A DNA stretch of 55,567 bases, taken from Parablautia muri. Its GTDB lineage: Bacteria; Bacillota; Clostridia; Lachnospirales; Lachnospiraceae. The stretch spans positions 1-55,567 of the forward strand of contig NZ_QZDT01000028.1 of assembly GCF_009917485.1 (NCBI RefSeq), given 5' to 3'. Both the position numbers and the translations under genes were made by a program. The notes under the pieces are model-generated. The model had not been told where the DNA came from. It saw nothing but the letters and a program-made list of their open reading frames with translations, and searched no databases. Below, piece after piece: positions 9,211-18,875 of the stretch (positions are counted from its first letter, which is position 1; every line of letters starts with the position of its first letter).

Positions 9211-9501
9211 ATGATAGACAAAGAAAAATTTCATGTATTAAATTATATAAAGAAGGAAGAATATACTGCAAGTATGGATGGAATGCGGTATATGCTTAAA
9301 AAGAAAGAAACCGGGGAGGAGAGCCGGCTAGAGGCAGTGATTTGGCCGGAGCCTTATTGCTATGCGAAGACGGAGGAAGAAAAAAAGCGGAGAAAGGAAT
9401 TTCCGTTTTCACCGGAAGGAATAAAACAGGCAGCGGATTGGCTGAATGAACAATATAAGACGCGCGTCTCCTTTTGGAAAGAATCGAAAACAATGAATTG
9501 A
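9211..9501 (+). CDS. Small conserved hypothetical protein
   Basis: This 96-residue charged protein has no signal peptide or membrane helix. It is rich in Lys and Glu, with aromatic residues in EAVIWPEPYCYAKT. It starts 6 bp after the fabT stop and ends just before the operon terminator, so it is probably cotranscribed as the last gene. I do not recognise a named family or function. The tight spacing and typical codon use argue that it is a real gene. Confidence 0.7.
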   Translation: MIDKEKFHVLNYIKKEEYTASMDGMRYMLKKKETGEESRLEAVIWPEPYCYAKTEEEKKRRKEFPFSPEGIKQAADWLNEQYKTRVSFWKESKTMN

Positions 9502-9503
9502 AA

Positions 9504-9547
9504 ACACTGACAGAAGAAAAAGAGTCATCTTCTGTTGGTGTTTTTTT
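9504..9547 (+). terminator. Rho-independent terminator of the fab operon
   Basis: ACACTGACAGAAGA pairs with TCTTCTGTTGGTGT (two G-T pairs), and the stem is followed by seven T residues. It begins 3 nt after the last gene of the operon. Confidence 0.85.
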
Positions 9548-9665
9548 AATAGGATGTTTTGTATAGGCTGGCGGTGCTTGATAGCTGTAATTGTCATTTT
9601 TGCACGTTTATTGCAAATTAATTTGGTAAAAATTGGTTAAAAATTCAATTTATAGAAAAATATGT

Positions 9666-9693
9666 TTGCATTTTATTGTTTAAAATATATAAT
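9666..9693 (+). promoter_or_regulatory. Probable promoter of the uxuA-uxuB-GH2 genes
   Basis: TTGCAT at 9666-9671 and TATAAT at 9688-9693 are 16 bp apart in an AT-rich 190-bp gap between the fab terminator and uxuA. A possible start site is near 9700. No operator was identified. Confidence 0.5.
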
Positions 9694-9737
9694 AAACTTA
9701 TGCGCTGTGAATTTTTTTGTAAAGGAAGGTAAAAATT

Positions 9738-10805
9738 ATGGAAATGACACTCAGATGGTATGGGAGTAAGTTTGATACGGTTACTTTAAAGCAGATACGC
9801 CAAATACCCGGCGTAACCGGGGTTATTACAACCCTTTATGATACGGCGCCGGGTGAAGTGTGGAGCCGGGAGAGGATCCGTGCACTGAAAGAAGAAGTGG
9901 AAGCATCGGGACTTCATATAGCAGGGATAGAGAGCGTAAATATTCACGATGCAATTAAGACAGGCGCGCCGGAGCGCGATAAGTATATTGCAAATTATAT
10001 TGAGACATTGGAAAATTTAGGACAGGAAGATTTACATCTGGTGTGCTATAATTTCATGCCTGTATTTGACTGGACAAGAACGGAACTATCAAGGGTCCGT
10101 CCGGACGGTTCTACGGTGCTTGCCTATACCCAGGAGGCGGTTGATGCCCTTGACCCGGAGAAAATGTTTGAGTCTATAGCAGGGGAAATGAATGGAACGG
10201 TTATGCCGGGCTGGGAACCGGAGAGAATGGAGCATGTAAAAGAGCTCTTTGAACTGTATAAAGATGTGGATGAGGAGAAGCTGTTTGAAAATTTGAAATA
10301 TTTTCTGGAAAAAATCATGCCCGTCTGCAATGCGTATGATATCAACATGGCAATCCACCCGGATGATCCTGCGTGGAGTGTGTTTGGCCTTCCCCGTATC
10401 ATCACCTGTAAAGAGAATATTCTCAGGATGGTAAAGATGGTGGACAATCCCCATAATGGTGTAACTTTCTGTTCCGGTTCTTATGGCACAAATTTAAACA
10501 ATGATTTGCCGGATATGATTCGTTCCCTGAAGGGACGGGTTCACTTTGCACATGTGCGCAATCTGAAATTCCATTCTTCTACCAATTTTGAGGAGTCTGC
10601 ACATTTATCCTCGGATGGAACCTTCGATATGTATGAAATTATGAAAGCTCTCTACGATATCGGTTTTGAGGGCCCGATTCGTCCCGACCATGGACGTATG
10701 ATTTGGGACGAGGTGGCAATGCCTGGGTATGGGCTTTATGACCGGGCGCTGGGTGCAACCTATCTGAACGGTTTGTGGGAGGCAATTGTTAAGAGTGCAA
10801 AATAA
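9738..10805 (+). CDS. uxuA: D-mannonate dehydratase
   Basis: This 355-residue enzyme dehydrates D-mannonate to 2-keto-3-deoxygluconate in hexuronate catabolism. The N-terminus MTLRWYGSKFDTVTL, the HPDDPAWSVFGLPRI segment, the CSGSYGTN motif and the C-terminal RPDHGRMIW, with metal-binding His and Asp residues, are typical of UxuA. The start follows AAAGGAAGG. The next gene, uxuB, supplies its substrate. Glucuronate isomerase (uxaC) and the KDG kinase and aldolase are not in the window. Confidence 0.93.
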   Translation: MEMTLRWYGSKFDTVTLKQIRQIPGVTGVITTLYDTAPGEVWSRERIRALKEEVEASGLHIAGIESVNIHDAIKTGAPERDKYIANYIETLENLGQEDLHLVCYNFMPVFDWTRTELSRVRPDGSTVLAYTQEAVDALDPEKMFESIAGEMNGTVMPGWEPERMEHVKELFELYKDVDEEKLFENLKYFLEKIMPVCNAYDINMAIHPDDPAWSVFGLPRIITCKENILRMVKMVDNPHNGVTFCSGSYGTNLNNDLPDMIRSLKGRVHFAHVRNLKFHSSTNFEESAHLSSDGTFDMYEIMKALYDIGFEGPIRPDHGRMIWDEVAMPGYGLYDRALGATYLNGLWEAIVKSAK

Positions 10806-10874
10806 AGCATACATTGGAAAAGGTTTAAATCCACTTTGCGGAAATGAGGATAGGAACGAAGTAGCGTAAGCTGT

Positions 10875-10920
10875 GCTTGCGATACATGATAATAAGCTTT
10901 GCCTATTGTATGCAGGAGGT
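10875..10920 (+). repeat. Hairpin repeat carrying a Shine-Dalgarno (copy 1)
   Basis: This 46-nt unit ends in GCAGGAGGT and matches 43774-43819 at 41 of 46 positions. Both can fold CATGA(T/C)AATA against (C)TATTGTATG or CTGTTGTATG, with the ribosome binding site directly after the stem. It sits immediately upstream of uxuB. Shorter or decayed relatives lie upstream of 28709, 38649 and 40749. Confidence 0.6.
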
Positions 10921-10926
10921 ATGGAT

Positions 10927-12543
10927 ATGAAATTAAACGAACAAGGACTTAAGGACAGACTAAAATGGGAGGAAGCCGAATATTCCCTTCCTAAATTTGA
11001 CAGGGGAAAGGTGATGGCGGCTACGAAAGAAAATCCTTTCTGGATTCATTTTGGGGCAGGTAATATTTTCCGGGCTTTTCAGGCAAATGTGGTTCAGAAT
11101 TTGCTCAATGAAGGCATTTTGGATAAGGGGCTTGTGGTGGCGGAAGGGTTCGACTATGAAATTGTTGAAAAAATGAACCGCCCTCATGACGACTATACCC
11201 TGTTGGTCACCTTAAAAGCGGACGGAAACGTGGATAAGACAGTAGTGGGCAGCGTGGTGGAATCCCTTATTCTGGATTCGGAGAATGAGAAAGAGTATGA
11301 AAGACTGAAAGAGATTTTCAGAAAGGATTCCCTGCAGATGGTATCCTTTACCATAACGGAAAAGGGCTACAGTCTTGTAAACGGCAAAGGAGAAGTGCTG
11401 CCGGCAGTAGCTGAGGATTTGGAAAAGGGACCCGAAAAGCCCATGAGCTATATTGGAAAGGTGGTTTCTCTTTTATACACCCGTTATCAGGCAGGGGAAA
11501 AGCCGGTTGCTATGGTCAGCATGGACAACTGTTCCCGCAATGGGGATAAGCTGTATGCGGCGGTCAAGGAATTTGCATTAAAATGGGCGGAAAAAGGGCT
11601 GGCGGACAAAGGATTTCTGGCCTATGTCAATACAAAGGAGAAAGTGTCATTCCCCTGGACCATGATTGACAAAATCACCCCCAGGCCGGACGCTTCTGTG
11701 GAGGCAATTCTTAAGGCGGACGGCATAGAGGGGCTTGAACCGGTTATCACTTCCAAAAACACATATGTAGCTCCCTTTGTCAATGCGGAGGAATGTGAAT
11801 ATCTGGTGATTGAGGATGCATTTCCTAACGGAAAACCGGATTTGGAAAAAGGCGGCGTCATGTTTACCGAGCGGGAGACGGTAGACAAGGTAGAGAAGAT
11901 GAAGGTCTGTACCTGTTTAAATCCTCTCCACACAGCACTGGCCGTATACGGATGCCTCCTTGGATACAAAAAGATTTCAGAGGAAATGAAGGATGCGGAG
12001 CTTACCGGACTGATTGAGACCATAGGGTATAAGGAAGGACTTCCGGTGGTAGTCGATCCTGGTATTCTTGACCCTAAGGAATTCATTGACACGGTTTTAA
12101 AGGTGCGTTTTCCCAATCCTTTTATGCCGGATACCCCCCAGCGTATTGCCACAGATACTTCCCAGAAACTGGCAATCCGTTATGGTGAGACCATCAAAGC
12201 CTATCAGGCATCTCCAAAGCTTAATGTAAAGGACTTAAAGCTGATTCCTTTGGTATTTGCAGGATGGCTGCGCTACCTGATGGGGGTGGATGACGAAGGC
12301 AATGCCTTTGAGATTAGCCCTGACCCTTTAAAAGATACGGTGTGTCCTTATGTTGCAGGTCTTAAATTAGAGGAAGGTCAGGAGGTGGAGGCAGCCGTTG
12401 GGCCACTGCTTAAGATGAAGCAGATTTTTGGAGTGGATTTATACGAGGCCGGTCTGGCGGATAAAGTCTGCGGATATTTGAAGGAAATGACGAAGGGCGT
12501 TGGGGCAGTGCGGGCAACTTTGAAAAAGTATGTGCTATCCTGA
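10927..12543 (+). CDS. uxuB: Mannitol dehydrogenase family oxidoreductase, probable fructuronate reductase
   Basis: This 538-residue NAD-dependent polyol dehydrogenase likely interconverts fructuronate and mannonate, one step before UxuA. FWIHFGAGNIFRAF near the N-terminus is the nucleotide-binding region of the long-chain mannitol dehydrogenase family. Central CSRNGDKL and later LNPLHTALAVYG are family features. The start at 10927 lies 8 nt after AGGAGG; ATG at 10921 is too close to it. Position next to uxuA gives the specific role. Without that context mannitol or tagaturonate activity would be possible. Confidence 0.85.
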   Translation: MKLNEQGLKDRLKWEEAEYSLPKFDRGKVMAATKENPFWIHFGAGNIFRAFQANVVQNLLNEGILDKGLVVAEGFDYEIVEKMNRPHDDYTLLVTLKADGNVDKTVVGSVVESLILDSENEKEYERLKEIFRKDSLQMVSFTITEKGYSLVNGKGEVLPAVAEDLEKGPEKPMSYIGKVVSLLYTRYQAGEKPVAMVSMDNCSRNGDKLYAAVKEFALKWAEKGLADKGFLAYVNTKEKVSFPWTMIDKITPRPDASVEAILKADGIEGLEPVITSKNTYVAPFVNAEECEYLVIEDAFPNGKPDLEKGGVMFTERETVDKVEKMKVCTCLNPLHTALAVYGCLLGYKKISEEMKDAELTGLIETIGYKEGLPVVVDPGILDPKEFIDTVLKVRFPNPFMPDTPQRIATDTSQKLAIRYGETIKAYQASPKLNVKDLKLIPLVFAGWLRYLMGVDDEGNAFEISPDPLKDTVCPYVAGLKLEEGQEVEAAVGPLLKMKQIFGVDLYEAGLADKVCGYLKEMTKGVGAVRATLKKYVLS

Positions 12544-12609
12544 GGCAACAGCTTGGTATACCCGGACGGTTAACGATATATGGTCAAAAAATGATGAAGG
12601 AGGAAGTAA

Positions 12610-14874
12610 ATGCGTAACTTGATTCACTTAAACCAGGATTGGCGGTTTATCCAAAAGGATGTAGGTTTGCCGGACCATCTGCCTGCAGATTGGCGTAAAG
12701 TTGATTTGCCCCACACCTGGAATGAGATAGACGGGCATGACGGAAACGGGAGCTATGACCGGGGAAGGTATTGGTATGCCAAAAGCTTTAAGACGCCTGT
12801 GCAGCCTCTTGGAAAAGGCAGGGTGTATGTGGAGATTTTAGCGGCCGGTCAACAGGCAACCGTGTATGTGAACGGCAGGGAGGCGGTTTACCATGAAGGG
12901 GGTTATTCCATTTTCCGTGCCGATATCACTGATTTATGTAAAGAGAAGGAAGAAAATCTGTTGGTGGTTGCATGCAGCAATGCGTATAAGGACAGCGTGT
13001 ATCCTCAATCGGCGGACTTTACTTTTTATGGCGGGCTATACAGGGGAGTAAATTTGATTAGCGTGCCCGATGCACACTTTGATTTGGACTATTATGGAGG
13101 TTTGGGCTTTCAGGTAACGCCCAGGGTATGTGAGTGCGGAGCCGCAGCTTTTGAGATGGAGGCATGGGTAAAAAATGCGGATGAGAATTTTACCGTTATG
13201 TATTCCATTCAGGATGCCCTGGGCAGAGAGGTTGCAGGCGCCGTCCGCCCGGCGCAAGATACCAGGGTCACGGTTTATGTGCCGGATGCCATTAAATGGG
13301 ATATGGACCATCCTTATCTGTATACGGTAACGGCCCTCTTGCAGCGCCGGAACGAGGCTTATGACGAGGTATCTGTGAGAACAGGGGTGAGAAGTTTTTC
13401 CTGCGATCCGGACAAGGGCTTTATCATAAATGGCGTTGAGACGCCGCTGCGGGGCGTAAGCCGTCATCAGGACAGATTGTATGTGGGAAATGCCTTAAGC
13501 AGACAGGAACATTATGAGGATGCCGAAATAATAAAGGAGCTTGGGGCAAATACCATCCGCCTGGCACATTACCAGCATTCCCAGGACTTTTATGACGCCT
13601 GTGATGAACTGGGATTTGCAGTTTGGGCTGAAATTCCTTTTATCAGCGTGTTTAACACCGACCTGGCAGCCCATGAGAACTGTATCAGCCAGATGAAGGA
13701 GCTGATTATCCAGAACTATAATCATCCTTCTATTATGTTTTGGGGGATATCCAATGAAATTTTGATTGGTGGCATTTCGGATAAGCTGGTGGAAAACCAT
13801 GTGGAACTGAATGCTCTTTGTAAAAAACTTGACCCAAGCCGTCTGACCACCATAGCCCACGTATCTATGACGCCTGCCAACAGCCCTATGCATGGGATTA
13901 CGGATATAGAAAGCTATAACCATTACTTTGGATGGTATGGGGGAAGAATGGAGGATAACGGTCCGTGGCTGGACGAATTCCACCGCACTCACCCGGAAAT
14001 CTGCCTTGGACTTTCTGAGTATGGATGCGAGGGCATTGTCACTTACCATGGCCCTAATCCTGCCTGCAAAGATTACAGCGAAGAATACCAGGCCCTGTAT
14101 CATGAGCATATGGCAAAGGTTTTGGAGGAGCGCCCATGGATTTGGTCAAGCCATGTTTGGAATATGTTCGATTTCGGCTGTGCGGCCCGGGATGAAGGCG
14201 GCGTATCGGGGCGCAACAACAAAGGCCTGGTTACCATGGACCGCAAGACCAAAAAGGACAGCTACTTTATTTACAAAGCATACTGGAACAAAGAACCTAT
14301 GGTTCATATTTGCGGCAGACGTTATGCCCAGCGGGCCGGTGAACGCACAAAGATTCGCGTATATTCCAACCAGCCTGCCGTAACGCTGTACCTGAATGGG
14401 AAAAAGGTAGAAGAAAAATCGGCGGATAAAGTATTTGTGTTTACGGTGGCGTTGGAGGATGGCTTTAATACAATCGTAGCAGCCACCGGAAATTTAAAAG
14501 ATACCATTGTCCTGCAAAAGGTTGAAAAAGAGCCTTCCATCTATGTGCTGCCTGAGGTAAATGAGAGAGCGGAGGGAGTTGCCAACTGGTTCAAGCTTAC
14601 GGGAGATATGGATTTAAAGGCGCCTATGGAATTTCCGGAAGGAAAATACAGCGTGAAAGATACCATGGAGGAGATTGCAAAATGCCCGCAGGCAATGGAA
14701 GTTGTAGCAGAGGCAATTAAGCTTACCATGAATATGAAGGTAACGCCTGGAGAGGGTATGTGGGATATGCTGAAAGCGATGACGATGGAAACAGCGATTT
14801 CTATGGCAGGTTCTCTTGCTCCGGAAGGGTTCCTGGAAAGCCTGAACGCAAAATTGATTCGATTTGATAAATAA
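12610..14874 (+). CDS. Glycoside hydrolase family 2, candidate beta-glucuronidase
   Basis: This 754-residue GH2 enzyme has an N-terminal jelly-roll (about 1-180), an Ig-like domain, a TIM barrel (about 275-560) and C-terminal domains. The acid/base is Glu383 in WGISNEI and the nucleophile Glu470 in LSEYGCEG. Asn536-X-Lys538 in GRNNKGLV matches the NxK motif that beta-glucuronidases use to bind the sugar carboxylate. Together with uxuA and uxuB this favours glucuronides as substrate; beta-galactosidase activity remains possible because related galactosidases have similar sequence here. No signal peptide is seen, so it should act inside the cell on imported conjugates. The last 100 residues, mostly helical, are an unassigned tail. 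Confidence 0.8.
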   Translation: MRNLIHLNQDWRFIQKDVGLPDHLPADWRKVDLPHTWNEIDGHDGNGSYDRGRYWYAKSFKTPVQPLGKGRVYVEILAAGQQATVYVNGREAVYHEGGYSIFRADITDLCKEKEENLLVVACSNAYKDSVYPQSADFTFYGGLYRGVNLISVPDAHFDLDYYGGLGFQVTPRVCECGAAAFEMEAWVKNADENFTVMYSIQDALGREVAGAVRPAQDTRVTVYVPDAIKWDMDHPYLYTVTALLQRRNEAYDEVSVRTGVRSFSCDPDKGFIINGVETPLRGVSRHQDRLYVGNALSRQEHYEDAEIIKELGANTIRLAHYQHSQDFYDACDELGFAVWAEIPFISVFNTDLAAHENCISQMKELIIQNYNHPSIMFWGISNEILIGGISDKLVENHVELNALCKKLDPSRLTTIAHVSMTPANSPMHGITDIESYNHYFGWYGGRMEDNGPWLDEFHRTHPEICLGLSEYGCEGIVTYHGPNPACKDYSEEYQALYHEHMAKVLEERPWIWSSHVWNMFDFGCAARDEGGVSGRNNKGLVTMDRKTKKDSYFIYKAYWNKEPMVHICGRRYAQRAGERTKIRVYSNQPAVTLYLNGKKVEEKSADKVFVFTVALEDGFNTIVAATGNLKDTIVLQKVEKEPSIYVLPEVNERAEGVANWFKLTGDMDLKAPMEFPEGKYSVKDTMEEIAKCPQAMEVVAEAIKLTMNMKVTPGEGMWDMLKAMTMETAISMAGSLAPEGFLESLNAKLIRFDK

Positions 14875-14951
14875 TAATATGATATGTAGCACTTCAATAT
14901 ATAAGACTTGCCTTGTATAAGGTATTCAAAGTTTTGTGAATATTTTAAGGG

Positions 14952-15020
14952 AGTACAGTTCAAAGATGCAGGTGTAACAGATTTCACCGCGCATGTTTGA
15001 GCTGTACTTTGAACTATACT
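14952..15020. repeat. Long inverted repeat after the GH2 gene
   Basis: AGTACAGTTCAAAG at 14952-14965 pairs with CTTTGAACTATACT at 15007-15020, with one mismatch. It lies between the convergent GH2 and XRE genes and could act as a bidirectional terminator, though there is no T run. Function is not assigned. Confidence 0.4.
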
Positions 15021-15078
15021 ATATCGGGAAAACAAAGCAAGCTATTTGCACAAGAAATTTGAGCAGGCGGTACCTGTC

Positions 15079-15558
15079 CTATATTTTCCCGTCAACTGCC
15101 TGTAAATTTATCATAGCAACAATTTGGTTCTGCATATCTTCAACGGTTTCAATTCTAATCCTGCCAATATTGTTTCTTACTAGTTCAAAATCTATCTGGG
15201 GAAACATTCTTTCACAAAATCTATTTGTTTCGGGAGATGCGCCCATTAAAGCGATTACAAGAGAATCAGCGTCAAAATGCCGCAGCGCTTCTTTCAGTTC
15301 CTTTTCAGAGATGGCAGAAATCTGCTCAAAATCAGATATCCGCAGCGGCTTTATTTTAGGCTCTAATATTTCATTTATGGAGACGTCATATAATTTTGAA
15401 ATTTTCAGCAGAACCCCTAAGTCAGGGATGGCTGTTCCGGTTTCCCATTTAGAAACTGCCTGCCTTGATAGATCTAATTTTTTTGCCAAATCATCTTGCG
15501 TGTAATTGTGGATTTTGCGCAGAAACTGTAAGTATTTCGATATCATGTTTAGATTCAT
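15079..15558 (-). CDS. XRE regulator with a FliG-like C-terminal domain
   Basis: This protein of about 159 residues begins with a helix-turn-helix of the Cro/C1 type (TQDDLAKKLDLSRQAVSKWE). After a linker it has FEQISAISEKELKEALRHFD and SLVIALMGASPE, ending at IETVEDMQNQIVAMI. That layout resembles the middle/C-terminal helical domain of the flagellar protein FliG. The start at 15558 (MNLNMISKYL) follows a G-rich site in AATGGGGGATT; a longer start at 15600 adds 14 unlikely residues. It faces the GH2 gene and might regulate the uronate genes, but no binding site was identified. Confidence 0.75.
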   Translation of the reverse strand: MNLNMISKYLQFLRKIHNYTQDDLAKKLDLSRQAVSKWETGTAIPDLGVLLKISKLYDVSINEILEPKIKPLRISDFEQISAISEKELKEALRHFDADSLVIALMGASPETNRFCERMFPQIDFELVRNNIGRIRIETVEDMQNQIVAMINLQAVDGKI

Positions 15559-15612
15559 AAAAATCCCCCATTCTTGCCAGTGATCCATAAATTTGCGCAT
15601 TCTAGAAATATT

Positions 15613-15649
15613 GGTAACTTTCAGGCGGCGTTTTTGACGCCTTAAAGTT
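15613..15649. promoter_or_regulatory. Hairpin in the 5' region of the XRE gene
   Basis: AACTTT-ca-GGCG pairs with CGCC-tt-AAAGTT around a GTTTTTGA-type loop, giving a strong stem 55 nt upstream of the XRE gene. It may be an operator or attenuator. The remaining bases to 15950 contain AT-rich intergenic DNA with no gene I can support. Confidence 0.4.
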
Positions 15650-16122
15650 TCTTAATGCTTTTCGCATACTACTTTTCTTAATGTAATTATACGGTATATG
15701 GAAAAAAGAATAAAGAAATTGATAAGCGCTAAAAGGCAAATGGCAATTGCATTGGTTTATTTTTACAGGTCAGGAATGCCCGAGGGCTGCGTGTTAGGCA
15801 AGAATATGATTCAGGTGGTGTGTATTTTCTTACTATTTTTTCCTGCAAATGAATAAAAAAGTAGTTTATAGAAGATTGGATGTTTACAAGTATTGGCAGG
15901 ATGGGGCTATCATATGATAATAAAATTTTGCGTATAATAATTTTGCTATAAAATTATGGGTAAAATTTGATTATCTCTTTAGAAATTCTTATATGTCGGT
16001 ATAGCCTGCATTTTCAGGCTTTTCCGGCATTTCAGATATGGGGAGAAGTTCACATATACCCTCAAATCCTTTCAGGTTTTCCCTCCCAAACGTAGTAAAA
16101 AAAGTAGTAAACTGGTTTGTGC

Positions 16123-17316
16123 CTATGCTCCCATCAACCTTTCCATTTCAGCCTTTGCGGAACCGAATGTTACGTGTGCGTAATAATTTAGCGTCATGGT
16201 GATGTTAGAGTGCCCCATGATATATTGTAACGCTTTCGGGTTCATCCCGGCATTGGCTAAGTTGGTGCAGAACGTATGCCGTAAGGTGTGCGGGGTCATT
16301 ACCTTTGGCAAGGCTTCCCCATGGCTATTGTTGTACTTCTTTACAAGCCCCCGGAACATACTGTCATAGCTGGTTGCCGTTTTAGGGTAGCCGTCCCTTC
16401 CCCGGAAAAGGAAATTGCTGTAACCGTCAATAGTGGTCGTTTTCGCTCCCCTTTGGTTATCCAATACACGCACAAACGCTTCATACACTTTTCCACTCAT
16501 TGGGATTTTTCTGATACCGTTCTGGGTTTTGGGCTTTTCTATGTAGTAGCCTGTTTCCGCACTCCGTAAAAGCTGGTGGTCTACACTGATTATCTGTTTT
16601 TCAAGGTCAATGTCGGCTTCCGTCAGCCCGCAGAGTTCGGAAACCCTAAGCCCCGTTCCAAGCAGTATGGCAACCTCATCATAGTATTTCCGGTAGATGC
16701 TGTCACCCTGCATAAAGGATAAAAGGCTTTCTTCCTGTTCTGCCGTGAGGGGGACTTTTGGCTCCGTGTCGTCCTCAATCACGGTGTTCAGCTGGAAGTC
16801 AAAAGGGTTCTTCCTGATGCAGTCGTCCTGTATTGCCGTATAAAATGCGGCTTTTAAGGAACGCTTGTCGTTGCTTATGGTCTTATAGGACAATCCCTTT
16901 TCTTTCATGCGCAAAGCCCATTCTTTTGCATCGGAGGGCTTCACGCTGTCAATGGGGCAGGAACCAAGTTTGTCCGCTTCCAACAGCTTCATAAGCCGTT
17001 CACGTCCCTTTGTGGTATTATGCCTAACATTTCCCCTGTGGCGGTTCTGCTTTGCGTAAAGCTCGCAGACCGTCATTTTCTTTCCGGCTGTGTCTATCCC
17101 GTCGTCAAGGTCTTTCCGTATCTCTTTTTCCTGTTCCCGGAGGGATAAGCCGCTACGCTTTCCGGAAGGTGTCCTGTCCGTAGGTACTAACTTCCATGCA
17201 TAGACAAACCGCACTTTACCAAAAGTATCAGTATATTTGTAAGCGTATCTCCCGTCTTTCCTCTGGCTCTCTCCTGTATTTAAAATCCTTCCCTTGGAAT
17301 CCCTTCTTTTTTCCAT
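16123..17316 (-). CDS. int: Tyrosine integrase, Tn916/Tn1549 family
   Basis: This 397-residue integrase has an N-terminal arm-binding domain (about 1-70), an SAM-like core-binding domain, and the catalytic domain with the Arg in LGTGLRVSEL, HTLRH, GHSN and nucleophile Tyr379 in LNYYAHV. Residue 379 is also the known nucleophile number in Tn916 Int. It excises and integrates the element through the ends at 15961 and 23554. RBS GGAGAAAAAA is upstream. It is complete, unlike the related copy at 1-702, and could act on both sets of ends. The xis gene lies 75 bp upstream on the same strand. Confidence 0.93.
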   Translation of the reverse strand: MEKRRDSKGRILNTGESQRKDGRYAYKYTDTFGKVRFVYAWKLVPTDRTPSGKRSGLSLREQEKEIRKDLDDGIDTAGKKMTVCELYAKQNRHRGNVRHNTTKGRERLMKLLEADKLGSCPIDSVKPSDAKEWALRMKEKGLSYKTISNDKRSLKAAFYTAIQDDCIRKNPFDFQLNTVIEDDTEPKVPLTAEQEESLLSFMQGDSIYRKYYDEVAILLGTGLRVSELCGLTEADIDLEKQIISVDHQLLRSAETGYYIEKPKTQNGIRKIPMSGKVYEAFVRVLDNQRGAKTTTIDGYSNFLFRGRDGYPKTATSYDSMFRGLVKKYNNSHGEALPKVMTPHTLRHTFCTNLANAGMNPKALQYIMGHSNITMTLNYYAHVTFGSAKAEMERLMGA

Positions 17317-17391
17317 TTTTTTCTCCTTCCTGATAAGGAAAGAGCCCTGATATGACTGTATCTATTATATCATACCCGGGCTCTTTCTGCA

Positions 17392-17595
17392 TCATATTGT
17401 GCTTGTTTCATCAAGTAAATTTTCAAATTGTCTCCGCTTAATCTGCATGCGGTTCCCGTTCTTGAGCACCCAGCCTGCCGTGGGATTTTCCTCTGCAAAT
17501 TTGCGCAGCTTGTTTTCCCCGATACGGAAATATTTTGATGCTTCCTCAATGGTAAGCGTGTACTTTTCCCAGATGGGAACATCAGTCCTGTTCAT
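17392..17595 (-). CDS. xis: Excisionase
   Basis: This 67-residue basic protein has the winged-helix/MerR-like excisionase pattern ([23 protein letters not shown], then [23 protein letters not shown]). Length and position next to int match Xis of Tn916-type elements. It would bend DNA near the ends to favour excision. Its start overlaps the 3' end of the Rep gene by 14 bp, which suggests cotranscription. Confidence 0.88.
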   Translation of the reverse strand: MNRTDVPIWEKYTLTIEEASKYFRIGENKLRKFAEENPTAGWVLKNGNRMQIKRRQFENLLDETSTI

Positions 17596-18811
17596 TATCT
17601 TCCTCCTTTCCTACAGAAGCAGGGCTGCCCGTCTCCCCGCATGGAACCTTACGGAACATGGATTCAAACAGGTCTTGGGGATTGCTGGCAGGGCAGTCCT
17701 TTTCCCGGTGTTTCGTGGAATAGTGGTTTTTCTTTTCGGCATTCTCCACAATCCGGTATTTCTTTGCGTCCCTGTCATATTCGACCGCACGGATATGATC
17801 TTCATCCATTTTAATGGTCAGTGTAATTCTCCGCAGTAGCTGTTCCAGACTGTCAACGGAATCTTCGGGAGAATCGGTGAATAACTGACAGTAGATTTCT
17901 TCCGGGTCATATGGGGATGTAATAAGTATCAGGTCACAGACAAGGGGCTTGTCGCTGTATCTGGACGGAGCCATGACCTGACAGCCGAAAGGGTCTAGGA
18001 TTCGCAACAAATCCGGGTATTTCATCATGCCAGCCCGGAACTCGTCAATGATTATGGTATGCTCGCCGGAATAATTCTGGAAGATATCCCGGCTACTTCC
18101 TGTAATGAAGTAAGGCTGGTCTGTTTTTTCGGCATATTCTCTGGCTAGGCTTGTCTTTCCTGTCCCTGATTTTCCACTGATCCATATAACTTTTATCTGT
18201 TTTCCACTCTTTTTCATTTCTTCCCGCCATTCAGCCGCCTGAAATTGCAGGCGCTTGCTCCATACGTCTTCAATCTGGCGTTTCATTCTCCCGTACTGAC
18301 TGCCGCACAACCGTTTTTCTAATTCTTCTTTGGAGATTTCTCCTTTATAGAGAGAATCGAGCAGGATTCTGCTGTCTGTCGTCTGTCTGCTCCGTTCCAC
18401 TTCTTCCGTGATTCTTCGCATATCTTCCAGATAATTAAAGTTTGCTGTGACTTCTTCCGGTGAATACTGGTGCTTATCGCTGGAATCTCTTGTTCTGTGG
18501 ATAAGATATGAATAGCCATTTCCTGATTGCCTTTTCCACATCTGCATGTACTGTGGCTCGTCCCCAAGTGCTTTGGCAATGCTGTTGATGGAACGGGCAT
18601 TTTCAAAGGACAGCATCACATGTACGTGGTCTTTTACGGGCTCTCCCTGTTCATTTACATCTTTGTCATGCACAATCAGTGCATATTTCCTCGGCGACGT
18701 CTTTTCAATTAGTGCTGTTAAGTTCTCAACGGTTTTAGCCGGGAGGTGTTCTAACTGTTGTGTGTACATCATGTTTTTGCATCTGACACGGCAGTTTTCG
18801 CTATCGTCCAT
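17582..18811 (-). CDS. Rolling-circle initiator: HUH endonuclease fused to P-loop helicase
   Basis: This 409-residue protein has an HUH domain: His62 and His64 in DHVHVML, and Tyr99/Tyr101 in GYSYLIHR followed by DKHQY, as in pMV158-type Rep (Rep_2). A P-loop ATPase follows: Walker [10 protein letters not shown] at about 211-219 and Walker B TIIIDEF with Asp255/Glu256. HUH plus superfamily-3-like helicase is the layout of CRESS-virus Reps and some phytoplasma and Firmicute plasmid Reps. It probably nicks an origin and unwinds DNA for replication of the excised circle, and may also serve as relaxase. RBS AAAGGAG lies 9 nt before the start. No separate MobT-like relaxase is present. Confidence 0.85.
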   Translation of the reverse strand: MDDSENCRVRCKNMMYTQQLEHLPAKTVENLTALIEKTSPRKYALIVHDKDVNEQGEPVKDHVHVMLSFENARSINSIAKALGDEPQYMQMWKRQSGNGYSYLIHRTRDSSDKHQYSPEEVTANFNYLEDMRRITEEVERSRQTTDSRILLDSLYKGEISKEELEKRLCGSQYGRMKRQIEDVWSKRLQFQAAEWREEMKKSGKQIKVIWISGKSGTGKTSLAREYAEKTDQPYFITGSSRDIFQNYSGEHTIIIDEFRAGMMKYPDLLRILDPFGCQVMAPSRYSDKPLVCDLILITSPYDPEEIYCQLFTDSPEDSVDSLEQLLRRITLTIKMDEDHIRAVEYDRDAKKYRIVENAEKKNHYSTKHREKDCPASNPQDLFESMFRKVPCGETGSPASVGKEEDNEQD

Positions 18812-18875
18812 TTGTTGTCACTCCTTTCCTTGGTTTTGCTGTGTTTCTGGATATTTCTGGCACTCTGACACTTTG

